DNA from: a virus | Length of the DNA stretch: 37,841 bases | Direction: 5' to 3' (one strand) | Virus record (IMG/VR): IMGVR_UViG_3300046167_000014 | Coordinates: 1 to 37,841 of that record | Part shown: positions 1 to 6,580 of the stretch, piece after piece | How positions within the stretch are numbered: the stretch's first letter is position 1 | Layout of the letters: each line of letters begins with the position of its first letter | Notes under the pieces: generated by a model | The model's input: only the letters and a program-made list of their open reading frames with translations | Databases searched by the model: none | What the model was told of the DNA's origin: nothing | Program-made: the position numbers and the translations under genes

Positions 1-82
1 TACGTATAGGCTACGCTGGGACTTTCCCCCATGCCTCCGCGCAATCACGCCCGATCAACAATAATGATCAATAGGGGGTGGG

Positions 83-210
83 GGTGTCACTCTTTTGACA
101 CCAAAAGCCAACCAAAGTGTCAACAATCCGACACCAAAAGCCAACCAAAAGCGGTCTCAAGTGTCGATACTTATATATACAAAATAAAACTTTTGGTTTT
201 CTTTGGTGTC
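83..210. repeat. Cluster of GTGTC/GACAC motifs in both orientations
   Basis: The pentamer GTGTC or its complement occurs at 85-89, 97-101, 117-121, 130-134, 160-164 and 206-210. Two copies form an inverted repeat, GGTGTCA (83-89) and TGACACC (96-102) with a 6-base gap; another pair faces each other at 117-121 and 130-134. Six copies within 130 bases, in a gene-free stretch, look like a multi-site protein-binding region such as an origin, an operator or an end-recognition site. The function is inferred from arrangement only. Confidence 0.5.
97..149 (+). repeat. 20-bp direct repeat, two copies 33 bp apart
   Basis: The sequence gacaccaaaagccaaccaaa is present at 97-116 and again, without change, at 130-149. 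The 33-base period is close to three turns of B-DNA, which would put both copies on the same face of the helix. An inverted, partial copy of the gacaccaaa core lies at about 201-210. Two copies with a 13-base gap are not a CRISPR array. Confidence 0.7.
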
Positions 211-625
211 TTTGTTTGTTTTTATCTATTTTTTTCAATCACTTGTCATTTTATTACGATTAGCTATTTACATTCTTTGCACGATCTGCGCTTAATACAG
301 TATCGAAAGCGAGGGCAGATCAGCCGCAAGGCTCGACACCATGACCAAGCCAAGATAACGCTAGATAACCCTTAAACGCTACGGCAACCTAGGGCTAGGC
401 ATAGAGAATAAAAGAATAGACTACCGAATACGAATATGACTAGACAGCCTAAACAGAATATGTAAGACTAAGAGAATAGAAGAACACATACGCTTGATAG
501 CGATAAGACAACCGAAGTCCGTGGAACGGCGTGGCTACAGACCCTATAAAATCCTAGCAGTAGCTGGCAAGGTGGGGCGTAGGTCTAGGCCAAGCTAGGG
601 TGGAGTCCGATAGCAAGGACAAATC

Positions 626-941
626 CCTAGCTGTTACAAGGTGCAATGGTGTACCTATAACGCTAGGAGTAGTAGCATGAAAACCAAGACAATTAAAGTA
701 TTAGGTAAGACAGTAGCAGTATATGGCAAGCGTCCAAGAGTGAATAAGTATCGCTTCGGCATGTCTAATGGCTCAACATTTATGGGCTTTCATACAGGAC
801 TTATGAGCCGTTACTTGTCTTTTCCTATGTTAGCAAAGCGTAAATTTGGTGGTGTTAAAGACATTCAACAAGTCTATTGACAAGCCAAGGGCAACGATGG
901 TAATCCCTTAGAGACTATCGTTGTACCTTGTAACAGCTAGG
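626..941 (+). promoter_or_regulatory. Two related leader hairpins with possible long-range pairing
   Basis: Bases 626-643 can fold locally onto 652-667, covering the GGAG at 666-669 of the 677 gene. Bases 886-901 can fold onto 914-930, leaving free the AGGAG that serves the 951 gene. Alternatively 626-651 can pair with 916-941 over 26 contiguous base pairs, 17 of them perfect Watson-Crick (626-642 with 925-941) and four of the rest G-U. That pairing frees the first ribosome binding site and covers the second. The two right arms are similar in sequence (tgtacct, then taac, then gctaggagta), so the element may be a duplicated leader and the cross-pairing a by-product. The switching role is inferred. 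Confidence 0.45.
677..880 (+). CDS. Small basic early protein, unknown
   Basis: A 67-residue protein starting MKTKTIKVLGKTV and rich in Lys and Arg. I do not recognise a family. The ATG at 677 is chosen over the open frame's upstream ATG (641) because GGAG at 666-669 is well spaced before it, and because 641 falls inside the leader hairpin. It lies between the two arms of the inverted repeat 626-642/925-941. Its place as the first gene of the left end fits an early host-takeover protein, but nothing in the sequence shows that. Confidence 0.6.
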   Translation: MKTKTIKVLGKTVAVYGKRPRVNKYRFGMSNGSTFMGFHTGLMSRYLSFPMLAKRKFGGVKDIQQVY

Positions 942-950
942 AGTAAGAAC

Positions 951-1055
951 ATGGACTTTTTGATTGGATTTATTTTCGTGTTAGGCATTACAGGGTTTAC
1001 CTTGTTTATTGCTGATATGATTGCGGCAATCTGTAACGACTACTTTGGAGGCTAA
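951..1055 (+). CDS. 34-residue single-pass membrane peptide
   Basis: The short reading frame begins MDFLIGFIFVLGITGFTLF and ends NDYFGG before TAA. Residues 3-28 are almost wholly hydrophobic, so the product is probably a one-span membrane peptide. AGGAG at 939-943 precedes the ATG. The GGAG inside its own last codons (1047-1050) serves as ribosome binding site for the next gene at 1058, so the two are probably translationally coupled. Its binding site lies in the right arm of the long-range RNA pairing. Function unknown. Confidence 0.55.
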   Translation: MDFLIGFIFVLGITGFTLFIADMIAAICNDYFGG

Positions 1056-1057
1056 CA

Positions 1058-1636
1058 ATGTCAGTAAAAAATATATTGTATTGGTATGGTCAGTCTAATG
1101 AGACTGAACGCACCTTTAACTGGTATAGTGATGCACAAGAACAGTGCCGCAAGATAGCAGTGCATTATGACATGCCTGTTTATCGGGTGGTGTCGGTAGT
1201 AGCGGCACTATCACCTAACAATAAGTGGGAACGCAATGTAAGCAATGCCTATGACTTGATCGGTGCATACTTGCGAGGCGATCATATGGAGACTGTTAAG
1301 GTTAGTACCTATAACAAGATGAAAGAGAAGGCATGGTTCTTGCTAGAAGATAGGCCAACCTATGATGAAACCAAGGTAATCCTATCAGGCCAGAAGATAA
1401 CCTGCTTCTTTGAGAATATCATGGGCGAGGATACATGCACCATTGATGGACATGCGAGGAATATCTTTTATAATGAGCGAGTGGGTCTGACTAATGACAA
1501 GACCAACATAGGCAAGAAAGAGTATAGACTACTACAGGCAGCCTATGCACATGCAGCCAAGAAGGTAGGCATCAAAGCATATGAGATGCAAGCTATCACT
1601 TGGATGGCATGGCGTAGGCATCACGGTATTGTATAA
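1058..1636 (+). CDS. DUF7178-like phage protein, possibly DNA-glycosylase-related
   Basis: 192 residues. I recognise the pattern of a conserved phage family that I believe is called DUF7178: VVAALSPNNKWERN near residue 48, a TYNKMKEKAWFLL helix, TCFFENIM, then TIDGHARNIF near residue 128 and a C-terminal ITWMAWRRHHG. The order 'A-L-S-P ... N ... hydrophobic-D-x-H-x-R' recalls the helix-hairpin-helix glycosylase (EndoIII/HhH-GPD) layout, in which a VDTHV-type Asp is catalytic. That link is my inference. The GGAG at 1047-1050, inside the preceding gene, decides the ATG at 1058. It is the largest gene of the early block. Confidence 0.7.
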   Translation: MSVKNILYWYGQSNETERTFNWYSDAQEQCRKIAVHYDMPVYRVVSVVAALSPNNKWERNVSNAYDLIGAYLRGDHMETVKVSTYNKMKEKAWFLLEDRPTYDETKVILSGQKITCFFENIMGEDTCTIDGHARNIFYNERVGLTNDKTNIGKKEYRLLQAAYAHAAKKVGIKAYEMQAITWMAWRRHHGIV

Positions 1637-1647
1637 GGAGTAGGATT

Positions 1648-1869
1648 ATGAGAACAACACCACACATGCTAGAGAATAGACTAGGCAGAATTAATAGGCG
1701 GCTAGGTGTAAGCTATGCACTAAACAATGCGCCGCACTATGGTGGCTGGCAGCTAACCTGTAATGAGGGCAGCACTATCATTCAGCATAGACTAACACCA
1801 CGCGAGATGCTAACGTACCTTGATGGCCTGATTGTAGGCATTGACATGAAAGAAGGGGCATACAAATGA
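1648..1869 (+). CDS. Hypothetical early protein (73 aa)
   Basis: Begins MRTTPHMLENRLGRINRRLG; an Arg-rich amphipathic N-terminus is followed by a Trp/Asn-containing middle and a hydrophobic helix (MLTYLDGLIVGID). It is preceded by AAGGAGTAGG. The stop overlaps the next start in an ATGA, implying translational coupling. I do not recognise a family; the N-terminal Arg pattern could bind nucleic acid, but this is weak. Confidence 0.6.
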   Translation: MRTTPHMLENRLGRINRRLGVSYALNNAPHYGGWQLTCNEGSTIIQHRLTPREMLTYLDGLIVGIDMKEGAYK

Positions 1870-2195
1870 CACTAGAGCTAAACACAAAAGACTATGATGA
1901 GCCTAAGGAATACCTAAGGGAATGGATAGGGGTATTGCCACACTGGGTGCATGAATTTAACATGCTGAATGGTGATGACATAGTATCCTATATGGATGGA
2001 CGCTACGGCTATGGACTGCACAATTTTGAGGGTGAAGTCTTGTATGATGGGGCATACCGTAGCCCACACGAAGAAGATGATGACCTGTATGCTATAGGTA
2101 AAATGGCTACGTCTTATGGCTATGTATATTTCTATCCATATGGTATGGTGGCACTACCTACTAATGATGGCTACTTTGTAACGAGGATGGACTAA
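1866..2195 (+). CDS. Hypothetical acidic, Tyr-rich early protein (109 aa)
   Basis: Starts at the ATGA overlap with the gene before and ends in a TAATG overlap with the gene after. The protein has many Asp, Glu and aromatic residues (for example PHEEDDDLYAIGK and YGYVYFYPYGM) and no cysteines. The composition resembles small early phage proteins that mimic DNA or bind host enzymes, but no specific family is recognised and no function is claimed. Confidence 0.6.
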   Translation: MTLELNTKDYDEPKEYLREWIGVLPHWVHEFNMLNGDDIVSYMDGRYGYGLHNFEGEVLYDGAYRSPHEEDDDLYAIGKMATSYGYVYFYPYGMVALPTNDGYFVTRMD

Positions 2196-2395
2196 TGAGC
2201 ATGTACATAGACACGGCCTACCCTGACGTAACACTGGACGCAAGGCTTGCCTGTATCCTTAAACTTATGAAGGCACTGCAAGTCCAGATAGAGGATGCAG
2301 AATGGGAAGGGCAGGATGTATCAAGCATGAGGCAGCAGCTATCAGGTCTTAAGTCTAGGCATGATGATGGTGCTACATATGAGCCACTGTTTTAA
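2195..2395 (+). CDS. Hypothetical helical protein (66 aa)
   Basis: The start shares one base with the preceding stop (TAATG); a second ATG two codons on (2201) is an alternative. The sequence is mostly helix-forming: LACILKLMKALQVQIEDAEW followed by a Gln/Glu/Ser helix, so a coiled-coil or helical-hairpin protein is likely. No family recognised. It belongs to the tightly packed early operon. Confidence 0.55.
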   Translation: MSMYIDTAYPDVTLDARLACILKLMKALQVQIEDAEWEGQDVSSMRQQLSGLKSRHDDGATYEPLF

Positions 2396-2410
2396 GGGAG
2401 TAAGCTAACG

Positions 2411-2554
2411 ATGCCTAAATATTTTATCAAATACTTTGATGTTATAGATGCAGAAACTATTGAGGATGCCAAAGATATTCTCATGGAACAGTTGATGCTA
2501 GATGTTCGTAATGATGATGCCGAAGGCTTCACTATAGAGGAGTATGTAGAATGA
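2411..2554 (+). CDS. Small acidic protein (47 aa)
   Basis: Begins MPKYFIKYFDVIDAETIEDA and ends EEYVE. AGGGAG at 2394-2399 lies upstream, and the stop overlaps the next ATG in an ATGA at 2551-2554. The pattern (short beta strand, then an acidic helix AETIEDAKDILMEQL) resembles the product of the gene at 2804, which also starts MPxY; the two may be distant paralogues. Function unknown. Confidence 0.55.
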   Translation: MPKYFIKYFDVIDAETIEDAKDILMEQLMLDVRNDDAEGFTIEEYVE

Positions 2555-2769
2555 CTTGGAAACCTAAAGCATCAACCAAGGTGGTGATAGAGTTAGACTT
2601 TGATGGACACTGCATGGATGACAATGCACTGAAGCATTGTGTCTTTGACTATCTATACCAGCTAATGGATGACGATGATTTATACTATGAGACCTACCTT
2701 TATGGGGTGGACAACGACAACGAACCTATGCTAAAGCTGGTACACGATGAAGATAACACCAGTCACTAA
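2551..2769 (+). CDS. Hypothetical acidic protein (72 aa)
   Basis: Translationally coupled to the gene before by ATGA. The protein begins MTWKPKASTKVVIELDF and then turns strongly acidic, with LMDDDDLYYETYLYG and a DNDNEP stretch. No cysteines, membrane span or known motif. Strong acidity is common among small T7-like early proteins that inhibit host enzymes, but that is only an analogy. Confidence 0.55.
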   Translation: MTWKPKASTKVVIELDFDGHCMDDNALKHCVFDYLYQLMDDDDLYYETYLYGVDNDNEPMLKLVHDEDNTSH

Positions 2770-2803
2770 AGCAATCATGCAATCAAGACGGAGGGGCAGC
2801 ACG

Positions 2804-3001
2804 ATGCCTAGATACAGAGTAGCTATATGCCATGAGGAGTCTGTAATTATTGAGTTGAGTGCAGACCATGAGGATCATGCAGAAGAACTAGCTTATGAAC
2901 TAGCTGATGAGTATGGTACTTCTATACCACCACAATTCAGACCTGAAACAGTACACAGAGAGTTCTTTACACAGGATGCAATGGAGATTGACAGTGATTA
3001 A
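2804..3001 (+). CDS. Small acidic protein, MPxY type (65 aa)
   Basis: The frame is open from 2747, but the ATG at 2804 is preferred because GAGG at 2791-2794 precedes it and the upstream start would overlap the previous gene by 23 bases. The product begins MPRYRVAICHEESVIIELSA and continues with an acidic helix (EDHAEELAYELADEYG). Strand-plus-acidic-helix order and the MPxY start recall the 2411 gene product. Function unknown. Confidence 0.55.
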   Translation: MPRYRVAICHEESVIIELSADHEDHAEELAYELADEYGTSIPPQFRPETVHREFFTQDAMEIDSD

Positions 3002-3188
3002 CTACAAGCACCAGCTAACACGCAACAAGTACGATGATGCCTATGTCATGGGATATCACAACGGCTATCACGCTGTGAAGTACGACAACCAGTATGATGA
3101 GGATGCACAAGCACAGTACTGGATCAAGTTCAAGCATGGGTACACAGCAGGTAAACTAATGCGTGTCAAAGAGGAGGCAGCAGTATGA
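2994..3188 (+). CDS. Small protein with two Tyr/Gly motifs (64 aa)
   Basis: A GTG start at 2994 is chosen: GGAG at 2983-2986 is seven bases upstream and the overlap with the previous gene is only eight bases, whereas the longest frame (from 2907) would overlap by almost 100. The protein contains DDAYVMGYHNGYHAV and later WIKFKHGYTAGKL, two copies of a Y-x-x-G-Y/Y-x-x-G style motif seen in small phage proteins. The ATGA at its end couples it to the 3185 gene. Confidence 0.55.
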   Translation: MINYKHQLTRNKYDDAYVMGYHNGYHAVKYDNQYDEDAQAQYWIKFKHGYTAGKLMRVKEEAAV

Positions 3189-3361
3189 GCATGGGGTTTA
3201 AGATTTGTAATCACTGTGGTGATGGCGAGGCTGAAGCCTTGTATGCTGTAGGTGATGAGGTTGTGTGGTACTGCAACGAGTGCCAAGCAGAATGGCATGA
3301 GCCTGTTGCGTATGACAACAGACCTGACTACGACATGAACGAACTGAGGTATTTGAATTGA
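3185..3361 (+). CDS. Small zinc-ribbon protein (58 aa)
   Basis: Starts at the ATGA overlapping the preceding stop. Two CxxC knuckles, CNHC at residues 8-11 and CNEC at residues 30-33, are separated by 18 residues, the usual geometry of a Cys4 zinc ribbon; the rest is acidic (ends DMNELRYLN). Such tiny ribbons bind nucleic acid or a protein partner. No named family recognised. It is the last cytoplasmic early gene before RNA polymerase. Confidence 0.6.
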   Translation: MSMGFKICNHCGDGEAEALYAVGDEVVWYCNECQAEWHEPVAYDNRPDYDMNELRYLN

Positions 3362-3513
3362 AAATATACATAGCAGTATTGGGTTTACTTCCAGTCCTTC
3401 TTGTGGTATTTATAACTATATCTTCACTCATAACTTTATTGGGGGAAAAACGTGCCAACACTAGAAGAACAGATAGAACTAGAACTGGAGATGCTACAAG
3501 CAGGTGTCAATAG
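3358..3513 (+). CDS. Possible small membrane protein overlapping RNA polymerase start
   Basis: A TTG at 3358, inside the preceding stop and about ten bases after GAGG, opens a 51-codon frame beginning (M)KIYIAVLGLLPVLLVVF. Residues 3-28 are a strong membrane span, followed by an Arg/Thr-rich tail that is read from the first 60 bases of the RNA polymerase gene in another frame. The hydrophobic part (3358-3445) lies in otherwise non-coding sequence, which supports it; the TTG start and overlap count against it. Confidence 0.35.
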   Translation: MKIYIAVLGLLPVLLVVFITISSLITLLGEKRANTRRTDRTRTGDATSRCQ

Positions 3514-4225
3514 ATATCAACATAACACTAACAAGCTACTAGAGAAGGGTATTGAGAGCAACACACAGCACGGCAGAGCAGCCATAGCTGGTGTCGTTAA
3601 TGCCTTGGCTGATGGTGTAGTAGATATACAAAAGGACACCACATCCAACCGTGATATTGCCAAGAAAAAATTAAGCGGGATGGATGCACACAAGATAGCC
3701 TACCTTACTCTGGTGTCAGTGGTTGACGAAGTGTCAAAGCACTACACTCTAACCAAGGTGGCTCGTATCGTAGGGATGAACGTGGAATTGCAGAAGCGTT
3801 TGACCCAGTGGATTGAGTCGGATGGTAAGCCAGCCAAGCTGCTTATCAAGAAGGCTAATGAGAAGAGCAGTAAGTTACACAAGAGGCAGGGCTTGGTTCA
3901 CAAGCTTAACTCTGGTGGACACAAGGAAACAGAGTGGACTAACGAGGAACGTATCCATGTGGGTATGCGGCTCATAGATAAGGTCATTGTCAAGACAGGG
4001 TTGGTCAAGCTAAGCAAGCATAGACAACGCAACAACAAGACAGTCACCTACCTTGAGGCTACACCTGATACCCTAGAGTGGGTTCGTAAGTTTAACCTGT
4101 ATCAAGAAACCAAGAGGCCACGCTACGCACCCTCTATCATTCCACCCAAGGATTGGACTGATGTTATAGGTGGTGGGTATCACAGTGAGGCTATCAACGA
4201 TCTAGCATTAGTGAGGGTACATTGA
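3452..4225 (+). CDS. T7-like RNA polymerase, N-terminal part
   Basis: 257 residues matching the N-terminal domain of single-subunit phage RNA polymerases (promoter binding and early RNA handling). It ends with DWTDVIGGGYHSEAINDLALVRVH, where T7 polymerase has the very similar PWTGITGGGY and PLALVRTH and then runs straight on. GTG at 3452 is chosen because GGGGG at 3441-3445 precedes it. The frame stops at 4223-4225 and homology continues at once in the -1 frame (gene at 4222). One missing base near 4223 would give H-S-K, as in T7's TH-SKK, so a lost base or a real split into two coupled subunits are both possible. Confidence 0.85.
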   Translation: MPTLEEQIELELEMLQAGVNRYQHNTNKLLEKGIESNTQHGRAAIAGVVNALADGVVDIQKDTTSNRDIAKKKLSGMDAHKIAYLTLVSVVDEVSKHYTLTKVARIVGMNVELQKRLTQWIESDGKPAKLLIKKANEKSSKLHKRQGLVHKLNSGGHKETEWTNEERIHVGMRLIDKVIVKTGLVKLSKHRQRNNKTVTYLEATPDTLEWVRKFNLYQETKRPRYAPSIIPPKDWTDVIGGGYHSEAINDLALVRVH

Positions 4226-5886
4226 AACAGAACAGTAAACTATACCTTGATAGACTAAGGCAGCAGGACATGAGCCTAGAGTACAAGGCAGTCAATGGAC
4301 TACAGCGTACACCGTGGACTATTGATACCAAAGTGCTAGAGGTTATGCGTCAGGCATGGGACAGTGGACAGGAGTGGGCTGGTCTACCACCTAGGTTTGA
4401 CCTAGACCTACCAGCCTATCCCTTTGATGTAGACCCACCAGAACTAACAGAGGAGCAGCACAACCAGTACAAGGACTGGGCTAAGAAGCGTAGCCAAATC
4501 TATACGCACAACGGCAAGTCTATGTCACGCAGGATACAGGTGGAGAGGACGCTACAGATTGCAGAGGACTACGCTAAGCACTCAGAGTTTTACTTTGTAT
4601 GGCAGCTAGACTTCAGGTCACGCAAGTATCCTGTCGAGTCCTTCATGTCACCACAGGTGGCTGACTGGGGTAAGGCATTGTTACTGTTTAACAATGGTTT
4701 TCCTATCAACAACTACGAGGATGCCCAGTGGCTTGCCATACATGGGGCTAACCTGTTTGGTAATGACAAGGTGTCGTTTACTGACCGCATCCAGTGGGCA
4801 TGGGATAACGAGGCTGACATTGTTAAGTGTGCTGAGAACCCACTAGACTATATGTGGTGGACTACAGCAGACAAGCCTTGGCAATTCCTAGGCTGGTGCT
4901 TTGAGTGGTATGGCCTACTGCGTGAGGGGTGGGGTTTCTATACTCACCTACCCTGTGCTGCTGATGGTAGCTGCAATGGACTACAACATCTGTCTGCTAT
5001 CCTACTAGATGAGAAGGGTGGCAGGGCTACTAACCTAGTGCCTAACGATGTACCGTCAGACATCTACTCAGATGTAGCAGCACGAGCAACTGCCCTAGTT
5101 ACTGCTGATGCAGAGCAGGGTGATGAGCTTGCAAAGAAGTGTCTAGAGTTTGGAATAGACAGATCACTAACCAAGAGACCAGTGATGATTGTACCCTACT
5201 CCGGTACACAACATGCCTGTCGTGAGTATATACAGGAGGCTATTGATGACAAAATAATTAAGAAGGGTATGCCTAATCCATTTGGTGATGACCTGTTTGG
5301 TGTGGGTGTATACCTAGCCAAGCATGTGTGGCAGGGTATCAACGAGACTATCTCTTCAGCACGGCAGGTTATGGACTATGTGAAGGAGGTAGGCTCACAC
5401 TACGGTGCAGCTAATAAGCACATGGAGTGGATCACACCAACAAACTTTCTTGTGGTGCAGCCGTACTACAATACAAAGAAGCGGCTCATCAAGACACACA
5501 TTGATGGTAACTTAGTCTACCTTAGTTACCAGCAGGAGCTACAGGACAGTGTGAACCGTTCTCGTATCTCGACAGGGGCTAGTCCAAACTTCATCCACTC
5601 GTTGGATGCAGCAGCCCTGACGTTCACCATCAACAAGTGTCTCGACACTAACATGATGGACTTTAGCATGGTGCATGACAGCTATGGGACACACAGTCCT
5701 AACATGGGTATCATGAGCCACACACTACGCGAAGCCTTTGTAGATATGTACCAGAAATATGACGTACTACAAGAGCTACGTGACCATGCTGTCGCCACCC
5801 TTGGTGACAGTACAATACCACAGCCTCCGACTAAGGGTAGCTTGAACCTATCAAGGGTGATGGAGTCAGACTATTTCTTTGCCTGA
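4222..5886 (+). CDS. T7-like RNA polymerase, catalytic part
   Basis: 554 residues covering palm, fingers and C-terminus. Catalytic residues are all present: Asp248 in AADGSCNGLQH, Lys318 and Tyr326 in SLTKRPVMIVPYSG, and Asp486 in MVHDSYGT. The C-terminus SLNLSRVMESDYFFA matches the T7 end (LESDFAFA), so the enzyme is complete at that side. Both parts sum to 811 residues against 883 in T7. The open frame begins at a TTG that overlaps the previous stop. The specificity-loop region (about residues 410-440) differs greatly from T7, which fits a promoter unlike T7's. It should transcribe the middle and late genes from the sites at 5888 and 14372. Confidence 0.9.
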   Translation: MKQNSKLYLDRLRQQDMSLEYKAVNGLQRTPWTIDTKVLEVMRQAWDSGQEWAGLPPRFDLDLPAYPFDVDPPELTEEQHNQYKDWAKKRSQIYTHNGKSMSRRIQVERTLQIAEDYAKHSEFYFVWQLDFRSRKYPVESFMSPQVADWGKALLLFNNGFPINNYEDAQWLAIHGANLFGNDKVSFTDRIQWAWDNEADIVKCAENPLDYMWWTTADKPWQFLGWCFEWYGLLREGWGFYTHLPCAADGSCNGLQHLSAILLDEKGGRATNLVPNDVPSDIYSDVAARATALVTADAEQGDELAKKCLEFGIDRSLTKRPVMIVPYSGTQHACREYIQEAIDDKIIKKGMPNPFGDDLFGVGVYLAKHVWQGINETISSARQVMDYVKEVGSHYGAANKHMEWITPTNFLVVQPYYNTKKRLIKTHIDGNLVYLSYQQELQDSVNRSRISTGASPNFIHSLDAAALTFTINKCLDTNMMDFSMVHDSYGTHSPNMGIMSHTLREAFVDMYQKYDVLQELRDHAVATLGDSTIPQPPTKGSLNLSRVMESDYFFA

Positions 5887-5887
5887 T

Positions 5888-5906
5888 TTCTAAAGTTGAC
5901 CTATAG
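5888..5906 (+). promoter_or_regulatory. Putative phage RNA polymerase promoter
   Basis: The 19 bases ttctaaagttgacctatag are repeated exactly at 14372-14390. Both copies sit between genes, on the coding strand, just after RNA polymerase and just after ribonucleotide reductase, where a T7-like phage needs its own promoters. The ctatag end resembles the CACTATAG initiation end of the T7 promoter. About 35 bases with AGGAG follow before the single-strand-binding protein gene. The role is inferred from exact recurrence and position. Confidence 0.7.
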
Positions 5907-5941
5907 CCGAAGCATAACTAAACATTTACTTAGGAGTTAAT

Positions 5942-6580
5942 ATGACCAAAGCAAAGAACAAGAGTGTTGCAGGTAAGGCCATGTGGGTTAAGGTGTTTGA
6001 ACCAGACACCAAGTTTAATCCTGATGGTGTATACTCTGTGGACTTACTTAAGCCACAACTAGAAGCAGCAAAGTTGAGTGACTATCTTGAAGGTCTAGTC
6101 AATGATCGACTAGAAGAAGAGGTGAAGTCTAACCCTAAACTACAGGGTAAACTGTCCACTCACTTGCCATTTGAAGAAGACACAGACCAAGAGGGTAATG
6201 ATACTGGTGACATCAAGTTCAAGTTTAAGCTTGATGCAGTAGGAAAGAGGCGTGATGGTACTACCTACACCCAGAGTCCTATTGTTGTTGATGCAAAGCT
6301 AACACCTATGGATGGTAGTGTGTTGGTTGGTAACGGCAGTGGTATCAACGTATCCTTTGAGCCACGTACCTACTACATCCCTGCTACTAAGATGGTAGGT
6401 GTGAAGCTGCATCTCCGTGGTGTGCAGGTGCTAGACCTAGTAGAGTATGGTAACGGTGCTGCATCCATGTTTGATGAAGAGGATGGGTATGTAGCAGCAG
6501 CAGTGGCTAAGGATAACACTGCTGAGATGTTTGATAATGAACCTGCTACTGGTGATGCCGATGACGAAGGGGACTTTTGA
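5942..6580 (+). CDS. Single-stranded DNA-binding protein (T7 gp2.5-like)
   Basis: 212 residues; T7 gp2.5 has 232. It coats single-stranded DNA at the phage fork and contacts polymerase and primase-helicase. The N-terminal three quarters carry the OB-fold pattern of marine gp2.5-like proteins (GKAMWVKVF, FKFKLDAVGKRRDG, SGINVSFEPRTYY). The last 25 residues are strongly acidic and end DADDEGDF; an acidic tail with a terminal Phe is the gp2.5 hallmark needed for partner binding. AGGAG precedes the ATG. It is the first gene after the putative promoter at 5888, and its end overlaps the endonuclease gene. Confidence 0.85.
   Translation: MTKAKNKSVAGKAMWVKVFEPDTKFNPDGVYSVDLLKPQLEAAKLSDYLEGLVNDRLEEEVKSNPKLQGKLSTHLPFEEDTDQEGNDTGDIKFKFKLDAVGKRRDGTTYTQSPIVVDAKLTPMDGSVLVGNGSGINVSFEPRTYYIPATKMVGVKLHLRGVQVLDLVEYGNGAASMFDEEDGYVAAAVAKDNTAEMFDNEPATGDADDEGDF

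Larger units (their letters stand above)
1..625. other. Left-end region with no convincing gene
   Basis: About 625 bases hold no gene I can support. An open frame at 31-375 runs across the repeat cluster, has no ribosome binding site and encodes a low-complexity product, so I do not call it. The first 210 bases carry GTGTC/GACAC motifs and a direct repeat; 340-520 is A-rich with recurring agaata-type words. No tRNA-like fold was found. In T7-like phages this position holds the terminal repeat, host-polymerase early promoters and sometimes an origin, but I could not assign a good sigma-70 promoter. Whether base 1 is a genome end is unknown. Confidence 0.5.

Noticed and set aside
97-149. CRISPR-like direct repeats
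   Set aside because: Only two copies with a 13-base gap and no cas genes.
31-375. A 114-codon open frame in the left end
   Set aside because: No ribosome binding site, it runs straight through the GTGTC repeats, and its composition is unlike the other proteins.
520-640. Possible tRNA in the structured G-rich stretch
   Set aside because: No cloverleaf with a T-loop consensus or acceptor pairing could be drawn.
626-941. Inverted repeats as ends of an insertion element
   Set aside because: No transposase lies between them, and both arms cover ribosome binding sites and extend with G-U pairs, which fits RNA structure better.
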